From Nelumbo lutea (lineage: Eukaryota; Streptophyta; Magnoliopsida; Proteales; Nelumbonaceae): DNA of 64,000 nt. The position numbers and the translations under genes were made by a program. Positions within the stretch are counted from its first letter, which is position 1. Each line of letters opens with the position of its first letter. The stretch covers positions 118,370,999-118,434,998 of the forward strand of contig JAKGHH010000001.1 of the NCBI GenBank assembly GCA_022828595.1, written 5' to 3'. The notes beneath the pieces were generated by a model. It saw nothing but the letters and a program-made list of their open reading frames with translations. It ran no database searches and was not told the DNA's origin. Below are positions 1 through 13,300 of this stretch, in pieces.

Positions 1-233
1 TTTTCAGCTAAGCAAATGATTCAAAATTCAACCCCTTTGTTTTATTCGGTTTTAGGTTGAAGAAGCAGCAGCTCTCAATTGAGATAGAAATCAGGATAAT
101 GGAGATGGACAATAATGCAAACAAGGAAATTGAATTGAACTATAATTATATTTTCCAAACCATGATTCGTTTCAACCACCCTAATCTTAAACATCAACGC
201 GTACACCATTCCTAACTTCTCAACATGATTCCC
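1..233 (-). other. 3' flank / probable 3' UTR of the DRMY1-like gene
   Basis: AT-rich sequence directly downstream of the stop codon on the minus strand, with no open frame. It is likely the 3' UTR, but no poly(A) site is certain. Confidence 0.4.
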
Positions 234-1387
234 TCACACCCTCGCCCTATGGCTAATTGGATACTTCTCATCGGATGGCTTATGGCCTACCATCTCTGGG
301 CTTATATCAGTCTGCTCTTTACTATCCTCAATTGGCGTCACACTCTTCGTATTTATCTGTTTCTCATGGACACTCTGCTTCTCACCACTCGTATCATCCA
401 TTGATCGACTGTCGGGTCCTCCCACCACTGTTGAGCATACCATCTTTTCACTAGAATTTTGGCTCTCATCATTCTGGGTGTTGACAACAGCTGTTCGTCC
501 ATTCCCACCTGCCTCCATTTTTGTTGAATCCCCCTCATTTTCAACCACTGATGTTTCATTTTCACGTTTCGCCTCCAACTTTGGTAGAGCTGCTTCATCA
601 TATTGAACGGGTTCCTTGGACACATTGGCAGAGCCAAATGCTTTCGTCTCTTCCCCAGACTTTAACTCTTCCCTGGGCATGAGTCCAGCACCATTTGAGA
701 TCTTTCCCTCATCAGCACCACATGGAGTCACACCTAAATAAGACACCGATGTCTGTTGGGCTGATAAATTTGATGAGGCGGTAAGACTGACCAGAGGAGG
801 TTGACCTGTGACTACTGCTGATCTCACAGAATTGCCAAATGCTTGTTGAGTGCCACCAGGACGAGGGGCACTTTGCATCATTCCGGAATAGGTTGGCGGC
901 TGTGGTGATGCAAGGCCAGTACAAATATAGTGCACATTAGGATGAGGCCCTGCATGGCTAGTAGTCAATGGTTTTGTATTACCTCCAACTGATGCTTTCA
1001 TCAAAGAACCTCCTCCAGGTCTAATATGAACAGCATTCTTTGACTGAGCAGCTTTAAGTAGTGAGGCAGCAGTTGAAGGGTTGGCAATGCGAGCCCCAGC
1101 AGCAACTGCTGCAGCTTGTACCATAGGGTTTGGACCCAACGTTGATTTGACAGGAGTTGATGATTTCTTTGTGGTTGCCCGAGATCTTGGTGCTGCATTT
1201 GATGTTGCTGTCCGAGACGCTGCCACTGTCTGGTTGGCAGACTGTTGAGACTGATGCACCTGGGAGAAACTACTACCAACTGCAGGCTTTATGCTGGATT
1301 CAGACGGTGTAGTTGAAGTGAGTGAAGCTTCTATTGGGGTTGCAGGTTGTGTAGAGGAAGTGGATGGGAGGGTTGAAAGTGTTGCAG
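234..1387 (-). CDS. DRMY1-like gene, exon 6 (C-terminal low-complexity region) and stop
   Basis: A 1154-bp terminal exon after an AAAACAG acceptor. It encodes about 384 Ser/Thr/Ala/Pro-rich residues, then an acidic, Glu/Lys-rich stretch, ending in SHRARV and a stop at 234-236. No further domain is visible; the segment looks disordered and may be an activation or interaction region. An in-frame ATG at 1404-1406 lies in the intron just before the acceptor and is not a start. Confidence 0.82.
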
Positions 1388-4300
1388 CTGTTTTAATTTC
1401 AGACAAAGGTTAATCAGCATCATATCCAATAAAGTTGATCAAATAGGTATTAAGTCAAAAATAAAATCCAATTTGAACAATAATCAGCTCAAGAATTTGG
1501 CAATTTACTGAATGTAATAAATTACTAAATATATTTTCTCCCATTTGGAAATAAATTTTTTAACCCTGACTATTCAACCAAGAGACCACCATATTATGAT
1601 TTTTGCAGAGTATGCATAAGTAGCATAAACATTTGATGGCAATGTCACTCAAATATAGACTTGAAAATGAGCAATTAGACATCTGGTTGGCAATCAAGAA
1701 GTTCGTCAGTTAGGATTTCCTAGTTACTAAACCTTTTTCAGGCTAGGATCCACCGAATAGACAACCCAGAGACAGAAGAATCCATATCGTTTGCATGTAT
1801 GAACCGTACAGTATGGACCGCGTATCACAGTGGGGTGGGGGGTGTTGTCTATCCCACCGGAAGAACATAAAACATAGTTTGAATGTGAAGTACAACACAA
1901 TGGGAATAAAGAAATGAAAAAAGACAATCAGTACCAGTTGAGCAAGCAGCCGAAATGCCATCGAGAGCTAGGGAAACAGCCCGACGAGCAGCCAACTGTG
2001 CCTCAGAGAGTTGTGTACTCGTTGAGTTGCCAACTCCTCCCAGATTTAAGTTGGCCTGGCGCTTCCTTATGATAGCCCACCTCTGCAGATATCAGAACAT
2101 GCCAAAGTACAATTAATAGAGAAGAAAAAGGTGTACCATACCATTTTATAAACAATGCAAAGAGATGTGAACCTAGGAAACAAATGAATATTTCTATTGA
2201 CATCAAAATTGTAATCCAACCAATCATTGTGTTCACTCTGAATCAGGTTTAAAGAAAAACAAAGATGACAATTATCTGTTAAACTGAAAAAAAAAAATCC
2301 GTTGCCGGGATTTGAACCCCGGTCATCTGGGCCAGACCCAGATATCCTGACCAGACTAGATGACAACAGAGCAGCATGGTATAGCCATAACTTCGCCTTG
2401 ATGAAGTCACCAAAATGAATCAAGACAATACCGTTCTACCCTCAAAGGCATTCACTGTTCAGCATTCTAAACTGTACTTTTTGCATCATAAGAATCATAA
2501 TTACATGACATTAACTAGTAATGAACAAGAATTACGTCTCTGTCTAACATGCATCTGCCAATTATAGGATGTTGAACACAAAGAAGACAAAGGCGTGCTT
2601 CTTGCTTTCAGTAGAGTAGTGGTTCCAGTGCACAAGTTACAAGTACCCAAAAGACACAACCAACCCTAGTCCTTGTAAAACAGAAAACAATTCAGCATGA
2701 GTGGAATTATCATTTCCAATTGAACCAGACCAGGAATTGGCGGGAGCCTCATGCACTGGGCTGCCCTTTTTAATTGAACCAGTGCAAATTGTTAAAGATC
2801 TCACCTAAAGAGTTTCTGAAAATCCCTAGAATTCCTGAGTTTCAAGAGTTACCATTACCAAAGCTACACCCATCAAGATGAGCTTCATTTGCCCCTCTTG
2901 GCCCAGCTAATAGAAATCAAGTTAACATTCAGGTAAAGGATTTAATAAACCAGGATTGTACAGGGATAGAGCTAAAATTCTGGACCTGTTTCCATGACAG
3001 TTGGCTCAGGATATTTTTGATACCCCATCTTCAGATAAAATCATTTGGCATGGATCTCAAAGAGGAAGTTTTCTGTCAAACAATTCTCTGTCTGAATAGA
3101 ACCCTTGGATACAAATATTCGGCAATATTTGAAGAAAATCTAGAAATTAAGAATTTTTCCTCATATAGAATTATTATTATGGAGATTGTGCAGGGGTTTT
3201 ATTGTTAAAAGAATGCTTTTTTCTTAGCAGAGGATTGGCTATAGAGAATTTATGGTTTTGTGGATTCAAAGAGAAATCATCAATTCATGTCTTTTTTTAT
3301 TGCCCTTTTGCTCAGGCAATTCTTTTTGCGAGCCAATGGTGTTTAACTATCCCAGATGATCATTCTAGGATTATTCTGGATTTAATCCTTTTTATTCTAC
3401 CTTCTATTCAAAATAAATCTGATGGTATGGGAATTTTGAGCTCATTAGTTATAGGTTCTTATTACATCCAATGGCAAGAAATTATTTGTTATTCAATAAC
3501 AAATCTCATCTTGTGCATGGGTGTTAGATAACACATGTAAAAGTTTTTTTTTCTTTTGATAGATAACACAGGTAAAATTTTAAACCCTCCCAAAATGCAA
3601 AGACAAATTTCAGAATATCTCAGTCTTTAAATCATTCTCCTAATTATAACTTATTGGATTCTGTAAGTATTCCTAGAGGTACTTATCTGATTCACTGTGA
3701 TGCAGGTTTGTTGAAGAATAATGTTGATTTGTTTGGTCGTGTTTGTGTTATTAAGAATGATTGCTTTCCGGTGGCAACAGGTGGATATCTGGGACAGGTC
3801 TAAGATGTGGTGCAAGCAGGATTGGGAGCAACCCTTCAGGCTTTATCTTTTGCAAAGAATCACCAGTGGTGTATGTGGATGTGGTAGTGCAATCAACCTC
3901 TTTTGAAGTAGACACTATTTGTGGTCATGATAGCAGGGTGCCTTGGTTATGTCTTCCCCTTTTGGACCTAGTTAACGACTTTTTTGAATCTTTTAAATTT
4001 GTTTATATGTCTAGATTTGTAGATGTTGTGGCTCATGCCATAGCTAATGATACAAATTTTTTGTTCACTTCTGAGTGCTGGTGGGACACTCCCCCTCCCT
4101 GGTGAACAGTTTGTAAATATTTCATCTGTTTAATATAATTAATATTTACCTAGCCAAAAAAAGGATAAGCTTCATTGTATGAAACACAGACAGTTCCCAA
4201 CCTTGATGGATAATGGTTCAATGTTCATATTATATGCAAGAAGAGGATATAAGTCATCCCCTCAAGAAAGGTATTAATTCTTCTCTTGTTTGTAGCCAAA

Positions 4301-7300
4301 GCACCATTCTTGATTAGATCAAATCTATCATTCCTTCTACGTGTAGAGAGACTGGGCCAAATGGGCCCTAGCCCATTACTATCTTATTGATTAGTTCTTT
4401 CTTGTAATTTGTTCTTAATGGGCCTTTTCTTTATGGGCCTTTAATTCTATTTATGTTTTCTAAGTATGCTGATGAGGTAGACACCCACTTAAGGGCAGAC
4501 TTGTAATTTATGTAATCTTAGTAAGATTAATAAAAGATTAGAGTGGAGAAAGAGGAGATTATTGAACTCCTTCTTCTTTCTCCCTTCTCCATTCTTCCTT
4601 CTTCTTCCCTTCCTCTTCTGCTACAATCTGAAATATTTTTACTATTTTTTATTGGTCTGAATCACATCTCTACGGATTGTAGTTTTCTTTGAAGATTCTG
4701 GAACTCTTCTCTTCCTGTACTGTCTATAGAGTAGCTGCTCTGAGACACCTCCACATAATCTTGCCTCTTCTCCTTAGGAGGGCAAGCAAAATGGGTTTTA
4801 AACAAGCTTTCAACATCCTTCAGGGGTAACCGCATTAACACCAAATATACTGACAAAACTGCAGCACTAAATAAAGAGGGAAAAACCAAATTCCAGATAA
4901 AATGACAAGAAATTATTAAATGATAGGGATCTTCACCATTCATCTTACAGAGTGCATCTATGGGGATGCAAAGACCAAGTGGGACTTCTCCTTGGGACTC
5001 TGGATTATCTCATAAACCAATTTTCAAAATTTCAACAGAAACACTCGAGGCTTTCTGTGTGTGTGTGTGTGTGCATGCCTATAATTGGGGGGTAAGAAGA
5101 CCATGAAAAAAGAAGTACAAGAGAAGGATACACTAGAGCCAAAAGCCCAAATTCTTGTCAATTTCTCCATTAAGCAGAAGTATCCCATTTGGGAGATCAA
5201 GTAACCTAACCACTTCTTTTGATTGACCTTAATCTTCTTCTAAAACCAAATTTCCAAGAAAAAACGGCAAAGGAACTTGGGTTTTTGGCCAAATTCTTTT
5301 CATTTTCTCTATCCAGGAGAAGTACCCCATGTGGGAGATCAAGTAATCAAACAACTTCTTTTGGTTCTCAAACCTTTAACCCTCTTCTAAAACCAAAATT
5401 TCAAGAGCAAACAGCCAAGGAATTGGAAGCCCAGAAGGCAATGGGTGAATTTTAAAGGACAGATAAGGGAAACAGTTAAGGAAAAGATTGACACAAAAGA
5501 GTGTCTCCCCACCAAAGGCTGTCCAGAATTTAATACCACAACAGGTTGAGTAATATCCAAAGAACCGCGGGAAAAAAAGACTCCAGTAGAGAAATTATTG
5601 ATTTCCATGGAGAGATCCAAGTTGTGGTCCTTGCAAGTCCATTTGCATGTAATTTCCAGTTTAGAAATTCTTGATGACAGAGTACTGGCTACCCTGTTAA
5701 TGTGAAATTTCGTGTTTAGAAACCCTAAATATGATCCCAACACTAATTAACTTAACCTTCCACCCCAATTTGACTTAATTCACTTTCCTTAACATCCTAC
5801 TATGCTACCTTCTCATGCGTATAAACCTTATTCCTAAAAATTCCCAAACTTTGCCCAATAAAATTGTGATAACGTTTCTATGGCCTAACTGAACTGTCAA
5901 ACCCAAAGCAACTTATATAAAACTAGATTTCTCTTCCTAAACATTCTATCACAATCCTAAATGTTCACTTTGTACTAAGTCCATCAATCTTAACTCTAAA
6001 TAATCTCCAAAAATCCAGAACCCTACTCCTAATCACCTTTCCTACCTGCCCTATGCCAGAATGGTAATTGTGTTAGTTCTTCTTAGCTGTTATCTGCCAG
6101 TGTCCTGTCTTCAAATAAGTTGGTAAAAGTAACTTGAAGATATTAATTGGCAATAATGTAAGACTAGGTAGATCACTCAAGAACAAAAGCAACAGCCATG
6201 CTGCCTTCAAAAAATAAAATAGTGACACAGAGCACAAAAGCCCAAACACCCCTTGGTAAGGATGATCAAGTTGACCAAATCCAAGCATCCTTCCACTTTA
6301 GTACCACTTCTTGTTTTTAGAACAATGAGATTTCCAAAGTTTTGGTTATCCTCCCTAGCAGATTGCCCAACCAGATCAAAGAGAGAAGCAAGTAATTCTA
6401 GAATATTTCTGAAAGATCTACCAGCACAGTTATAAAATAGCAATTTTCTTGATTTGACTTAAAAAATGAATCTTGCAAGTAGTAGAATTGCAAACCCACA
6501 CAATGAGGAAAACTTATAGTGAAATGGACAATGGTAGAAACACCTAATTTTGGAATTTGAAGATCTCTTGATCATCTTGTAGAGGAGCTTTTCATGTAGC
6601 AATAAAAATTGCTATAACGTTTGGTTGCTTTCTCATTTTTAGGGGTGGCAATTTTAGACCCAACGCACTAAATCCGCCCACCCATCCATTTATTTAGCAG
6701 GTTGGAAATGGGTTGAATCTACTGTTAGGTTAACATAAATGGGTTGGGTCAGGTCAGATTGTGGGTACCCATCAGATTACCTGCATATGAATGATACAAG
6801 TTAAAGTTGCCTAGCCATTTTCTCATTAATTGATTTATCAAAAAAAAATCGTTAATTACCATTGTCCCTTCATTTAAATTCAAATAACTCACTGACTTAA
6901 TTAATAATTAACTGTTATGATTAATTCTCAATCCATAATTTTTTATAAATAATTTTCAATCCATAATTAATACGTTAACTTATGATTAATTGCTGGAAAT
7001 AATTATTAACTCAAACTAGTTATTTTGCAAGGTGGATTTTGAGAAGGCAATACAATTATGTTAACTGGCAATTTTTGGATTAAGTACTAAGGAGGAATTT
7101 TGCCTTATTGATAAAAAAAAATAAAGGATGAATTTTTGCTCTAGATGGAGGAATTGGATGGAGGTGCGTGTTTCTCAGTTTTGGTGAATGGAGTGGCTTG
7201 CAGGTGGTTTAAGAGATCTATGGGACCAAGGCAAGGGCACCTGTCATCCCCTTCCCTGTTCATTTGCCTGACAGAACAGAAATTCCCAGTAGAATGATGA

Positions 7301-10300
7301 AAATGGCCACTTAGGGGGGATTTATAGAAGGTTTTGCAGTGGGAAATGAAAGAGTGGAAGTATAAATGTTTCATTATGCCAATGACAAACTTGTATTTTG
7401 GTGATGCATTGCATGAACAACTTCTATATGTTATGGCAGTACTCAGATGGTTTGAAGTTGTCAAGATTTCAGCTAAACATGCACAAGATTATGCTGGTTG
7501 CTGTGGGGGAGGTCCAGGAGCTAGATAATTGGGCAGAAAACAGAAGAGCGGGGGTGCAGAGTGGAAAACTGACATTGAAATATTTGGGCATGCCTGTGGG
7601 AGACGATGTAATTCTAAACCAATATGGGAGCCAATAGTGGAAGGAATTGAAAACAGGTTGACCTCTTGGAAAGTTAAATATCTCTTACATAGGTAAAATC
7701 ACTTTATTAAAAAGTGTGTTGTCTTCTATCCCCTTGTATTTTCTTTCAATGTCCCAGCTGGAATGGCATCTCTCATTGAAAAGATAATAAGAAAATTCTG
7801 TTGGAGAGAGTGGAAGGAAGCAAAGAAATATAACTTGTTTAGTTTGAAATAATGGAAATTGATTTGTATAGGGCTGGAGGAACTAAAAAAAGGAAGGAGT
7901 CACAGAGAGCTGTTGCAGCCAAAATGAGTGCGAGCGGGGCAAAGATCTATTTCAGACATTGGATGGAAAGGATGTAGAGAAGGAAGAGGATGCTTATTGT
8001 ATCAGGAAGAGGGGAAAAAAAGGAAAAAAGAAGAAAAGAAGAACTTAAGTGGAAAGGCTAATCTCGGACATTGAGGGAGATTTAGAATTTAGTGGTAGAG
8101 GGGATAGGAGGAAGGGCCTAAAATAAGGAGACAAAGGCTTCTTCATGGGTGTTTTGCTATTTTTGTCTTGATGAAAATTATTAGCTGGAATGTAGGTCTA
8201 GGGAGTGCAAAAAAAGAGAAGGGTGATCAAAGACCTACTCCAAATGGGAAAAAACCCAACATTGTGCTTTTACAAGAATCCAAACTGATGGAATTAGATG
8301 GGAAATGGGTTAGGAGTTTTCTAGAGGTCTTGTAACACTATGGAGGGAGCAGTGTTTTAAAAGCGCATGGCGCAAGGGCCAATTTGTGCTTGAGGCACAA
8401 GGCGCAAAGCGAGGCACGCACCTTTTTAAGAAAGGCGTAAAATTACAAAAAAAAGGCTAAAGCATCAAAAAAAAAGTCAGAAAATTCAAAAAAAAATCAA
8501 AAAATATTAAACATAATGTTAAGTGGTGTTTTTTCTAAATTAATAAATTTCTTCATTCATCAAAAAAAATATATATAAACTTAAATTTTAAAATAAATTT
8601 TTTAAAAAACCTAGTATCTAAAATTAAAATACATAAACATATCATGTAAAGCGTATTCAAATGAAAATTTAAAAATAAAAGCAAACATATTGCATTGCTT
8701 GAAGTAGCTAATGTGATGTAAAACATATTGCATTATTGATTCTATGAGTCACCTTTGTACCACGCCCCTCAAGGCAAGCCCGAACAAGTCTATGTTAGGG
8801 TCTGAAATTCTTATTTCTCACATAAAAATAATGATTTTATAACTTTCATTGCCCTTTAAGAAGATATTTTATTGCAATGGATGAATAAACAACATTAGCA
8901 AATAGGGGGTGCACTTAGGACCTGGGCTGAAACGCATCAGGCACACGCCTAGGCACCCCAGGCGTGTGCCTAGGACCTAGGTGAGGCGCATACCCCAAAA
9001 TGCGCCTCGCTTGTGCACCTAGGCACGCCTTTTAAATCACTAGGAGGGAGGACGTGGTTGAACCAGTGAAAGAATTGATAGGAAGATTCTCCATTTCCAT
9101 TAAGTTCAAGAATGTAAAGGATGTGTGTGTATGGGTTCTAACCAATGTTTATGGCCCTAACTCCTATAGAGAGAAATGAAATGTGGGAAGAATTATATGC
9201 AATCAAGGGGCTATGGGATGGTCCTTGGTGCCTGGGTGGGGATTTTAACGTCATTAGATTCTCTAAAGAAACCAGTAATCCCCAACAGATAATCACAACA
9301 AGCATGAGGAAATTTAATGGTTTTATTGAAGATTGTGAGTTGAAGGAAATACCTCTGTTGCAAACCAGTTATACTTGGTCCAACCTTCAGGAAACCCTTT
9401 TATGCTCAAAGTTAGACAGGTTTTTATTTAATGTAGCCAGGGAGAACAGTTTGGAAAACTTGGTTGCTAGAGCATTTACCTAGGGTCACCTCTGGTCACA
9501 GTCCTATCTAGATAGGCACTAAGTCTTTTCCTACTGGACCCAAACCTTTTAGATTTGAAAATATGTGGCTTGCCCATCCAGATTTTGTGAAAAAAGTGAA
9601 GGAGTGGTGAGGTAAGGAGGTGAGGGAGGTAACATGGAAGGGGGTCAAGTTTCATAAGAAGTTAAAGAGGTTGAGAGTCAAAATAAAAGAGTGGAATGGA
9701 GATCAAGTTGGCAAAATTGAGGAGTAAAAAATGAGCATAATCTCTCGAATAGAAAACTTGGATGTAAAAGACTCCCAAAATGGTTTGAGTGAGGATGACA
9801 GAGTGTTAAGGAGACAATTGAAAAGGGATCCGGAAGAAGTGTTATTGAGGGAAGAAATCAGTTGGAGACAAACATCTAAACATAAGTGGATTAAGGAAGG
9901 CGATGGGAACACTAGATTTTTCTATGACTTGGCAAATGGGAGACGAAGAAAGAATTTTGTGACCAAGCTAGAGATAGAAGAGGAGGTGATTACCAACCAG
10001 GATAACATAGCCAAAAAACATGTGGACCACTTCAAATCGATCTTAGAAGACCTTTGAGCGAGAGAGCAGTCGTAGGAGGGGTGGAATGGCCAAGACTTAA
10101 GGACGGAATGGCAAGGTGGTTGGAAAGGAATTTCAAGGAAGAAGAGATTAAGAAAGTTGTCTATCTATCCAAGGCTCCAGGTCCAGATGGCTTTCCAATG
10201 GTTTTTTATCAAGATTCTTGGGAGGTGCTAAAAGAAGATTTAGTTGAAGTCTTTAAGGAATTTGCAAACAATCATTTAATAAGCCCTGGAATCAATGCCA

Positions 10301-13300
10301 CTTTTTTGGCCTTGATCCCTAAGAAGATTGATGCCAACCACCCAAAGATTTTAGGCCTATTAGTCTGGTGACAAGCATCTTTAAAATTCTAGCTACAGTG
10401 CTTTCTTTGAGGATCAAAACAGTTCTCCCTTCTATCATCAGTGAAACTCAATGGGCCTTTATTCAAGGGCAACAATTAACAGATCATATTCTAATTATGA
10501 ATGAGTGTGTGGAGGAAATGAAAAGGTCTAGCCAAAGAGGTTTTGTTTGTAAATTGGATCCTGAAAACGCCTATGACTTGGTGGACTGGAGTTTTTATTA
10601 GAAGTGGTGAGGAACTGTGGATTTGGGGATAAGTGGTGTAGTTGGATATTTGGGTGTATTAGTACCTGTCACTACTCTTTTCAGGTAAATGGTGTGGTGA
10701 AAGATTTTTTTCCAGCTTGCAAGGGCGTCAGGCAGGGGATCCACTCTCTCCCTTCCTTTTTACCTTGGTAGCTAATGTGTTTAGTAGGATCATTACTAAG
10801 GCCGATAGAGAAGATGCCATTAGGGATTGGAGAATAAGGAGACACCAAATCCCAGTCACCCACCTTCAGTTTGCAAATGACCTAATGATCTTTTGTGAAG
10901 GAGGTTTTAACAAGAAGGTAGCAAGCCTTAAGGAGATAATCAAAGGATTTGAAAGGGTTTCTAGTTTGAAAATAAATTTGGAGAAGAGTTGCATATCAGG
11001 TATAAACTTGAAGGTTGGGGAGATTGAGGTTATTGCAGAGTGTCTTGAGTGTTCCATCTCTTCTTGGCCAATCTCCTACTTAGGGCTTCCATTAGGGGTA
11101 AATCCTCGGGAAAGCAGATTTTGGACCCCAATGCTAGAAAGGTTTGAGAAGAAATTAGCTTCATGGAAGAAGCATTACATCTCTTTGGGAGGAAGAATCA
11201 CCTTAATAAGAGCTACTTTGTCTAACTTACCTACTTACTTTCTATTTGTTTTTAGGATACCACCTAGGGAAGCTAGGAAGTTGGAGAAATTGATGAGAGA
11301 CTTCCTGTGGGAACCGAAACAAGAAAAAAAGGATCATTTGGTTAAATGGGAAATTGTTTGCAAAAGTAAAGAAGAGTGGGTTTGGGACTTGGGAGGGTGA
11401 TTAAAAAAATCAAGCTCTGTTAGGGAAATGGTTGTGGCAATGGCCATTGGAAAGTGAGAGGCTATGGCATGAGATGGTGAGAAACATTCATGGGAGTTCT
11501 GAGAATGGATGGGATGTTGGTGTATCAAGGCAGGCTAACCTGGCAACACATTGGAAGGCCATTCACAACACCCTTCCTCAATTTCTCGATTTTATCAGGT
11601 ATGATTTTTGTTCTGGCAATGTTGTTCGCTTTTGGGATGATATTTAGGTAGGAGACACCCCTCTAAAGGACCTTTTTCCCTTTGTTATTTTTTGTTTCTT
11701 TGTATAAAAAAGAGGTGGTCTCAAAATTTGTCTCACCCTCGAGAACACCCTTCGCTCCTAATTGGGATTTTGGGTTTCATAGGGGACAAAGGGATGATGA
11801 AATTGAATCTCTATCTGACTTGCTATGTTGCCTTTACTTGTGCTTCTTATTTCAAGTCCATTTCTCAGTCTTCTGCTCAACAACCCTTTTCGTCAAAGGA
11901 AATTTGGTGTAGGCAAGTTCCCCCAAAGATTATGGCATTTTGTTGGGAAGTATTCAATGGAAAAGTAAACACTCTAGATAACCTACAAAAGAGAAGACCT
12001 TTCCTCTGTATTTCTCCCAACTGGTGTATCCTCTACAGAGCTCACGAGGAGGATTGTTACCACCTACTAATATCTTGTCCATTTTCTGCAGACCTTTAGG
12101 CTTGGCTACTTTCGTTGTTTGGGAGTAATTGGAGCTTACCAACAGAAGTCCGCATGATCTTTGACCATTCTACCTTCTCTTGGCATACAAAAAGAGGGAG
12201 GCTTATGTGGAGATGCGCTCACGCTGCCCTGATCTGGACTCTTTAGGAAGAAAGGAATGCTAGAATTTTTCAAGAAAAGGAAAGTAGCAGTCAGGAACTG
12301 AAAGACTATGTGTTGCATAGGGCAATCCTTTGGATGAAGACTTTGGAAATCTTTCATCAATTCACTTTTAATGACTTTTGGAGAAACTAGTCAATAGTAG
12401 CAAGGTGATCACACTTAAAAGACAAGTTAATTACAAGCCAGTCTCCACCATCTGAAGGCTCATTGAAGGTAAACTTTGATGGGAATAGCATGGGTAATCC
12501 ATGATTATCCAGAATGGGGGGGTATTCTGAGAAATGAGAATGGAGAGATTGTCTTGCTTTACTCGGGTCCTTTAGGAGTTGGAGATTCTATCAGGGCAGA
12601 GCTATTAGCTGCTGTACAAGGGGCACAATTTGCAAACCAGCTAGGGGTATAGAATCTAATAATTGAAGGGGATTCGAAGGTGGTGGTGGGCTGGTTGAAA
12701 AATCATGAAGATGCTACAAGAACAAAATGGATAAATTCAATTGGTTGACAAGGAATGTGTTGGTCTCTTTACAGTGGGTGGAGAGATCAGCAAATACTTT
12801 ATCCGATGTGTTAGCCAAGCAAGGGGTAAATAGGGAAGAATTGTTTTGGGCTCAGTTGTGATTCCTGTATTGTTTTCCTAGTTTAATTGCAAGATTCTAG
12901 GAGGGGCTGCAGCTCGCGCCTCTCCCTTGGATATTGTATGAAATCACAACTCTAAATCAGTTTTTGAATTAATAAAATTTTACTATTACTCATCAAAAAA
13001 ATAAGGTGTAAGACAAGTTGCCAAGGAGGTTTGGGTGTGGGAACTGGGAAGGGTGAAAAATATGAAGATTGCTCAATTGGGAAAGTGGTTTTAGAGATTT
13101 GGTGAGAATCAAGGAGGACTATTAAACTATAAAGAAGGGTGTCAGTGACTAAATATGGATCTAGAAACCTGGGGTGGGACCCAGGGGTACCAAAATCCCA
13201 TGGATGTTCAGTTTGGGAGGTTATTAGGAAACATTTGATCTATTCTCAAAGGGTGCAAGATTCAATGCTGGATATGGGCTTGGCATGAAATTCTGGAGGG

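Noticed and set aside
1001..1279. 92-codon Gln/Leu-rich ORF on the same strand as the DRMY1-like last exon
   Set aside because: A shifted-frame shadow of the Ala/Ser-rich exon 6.
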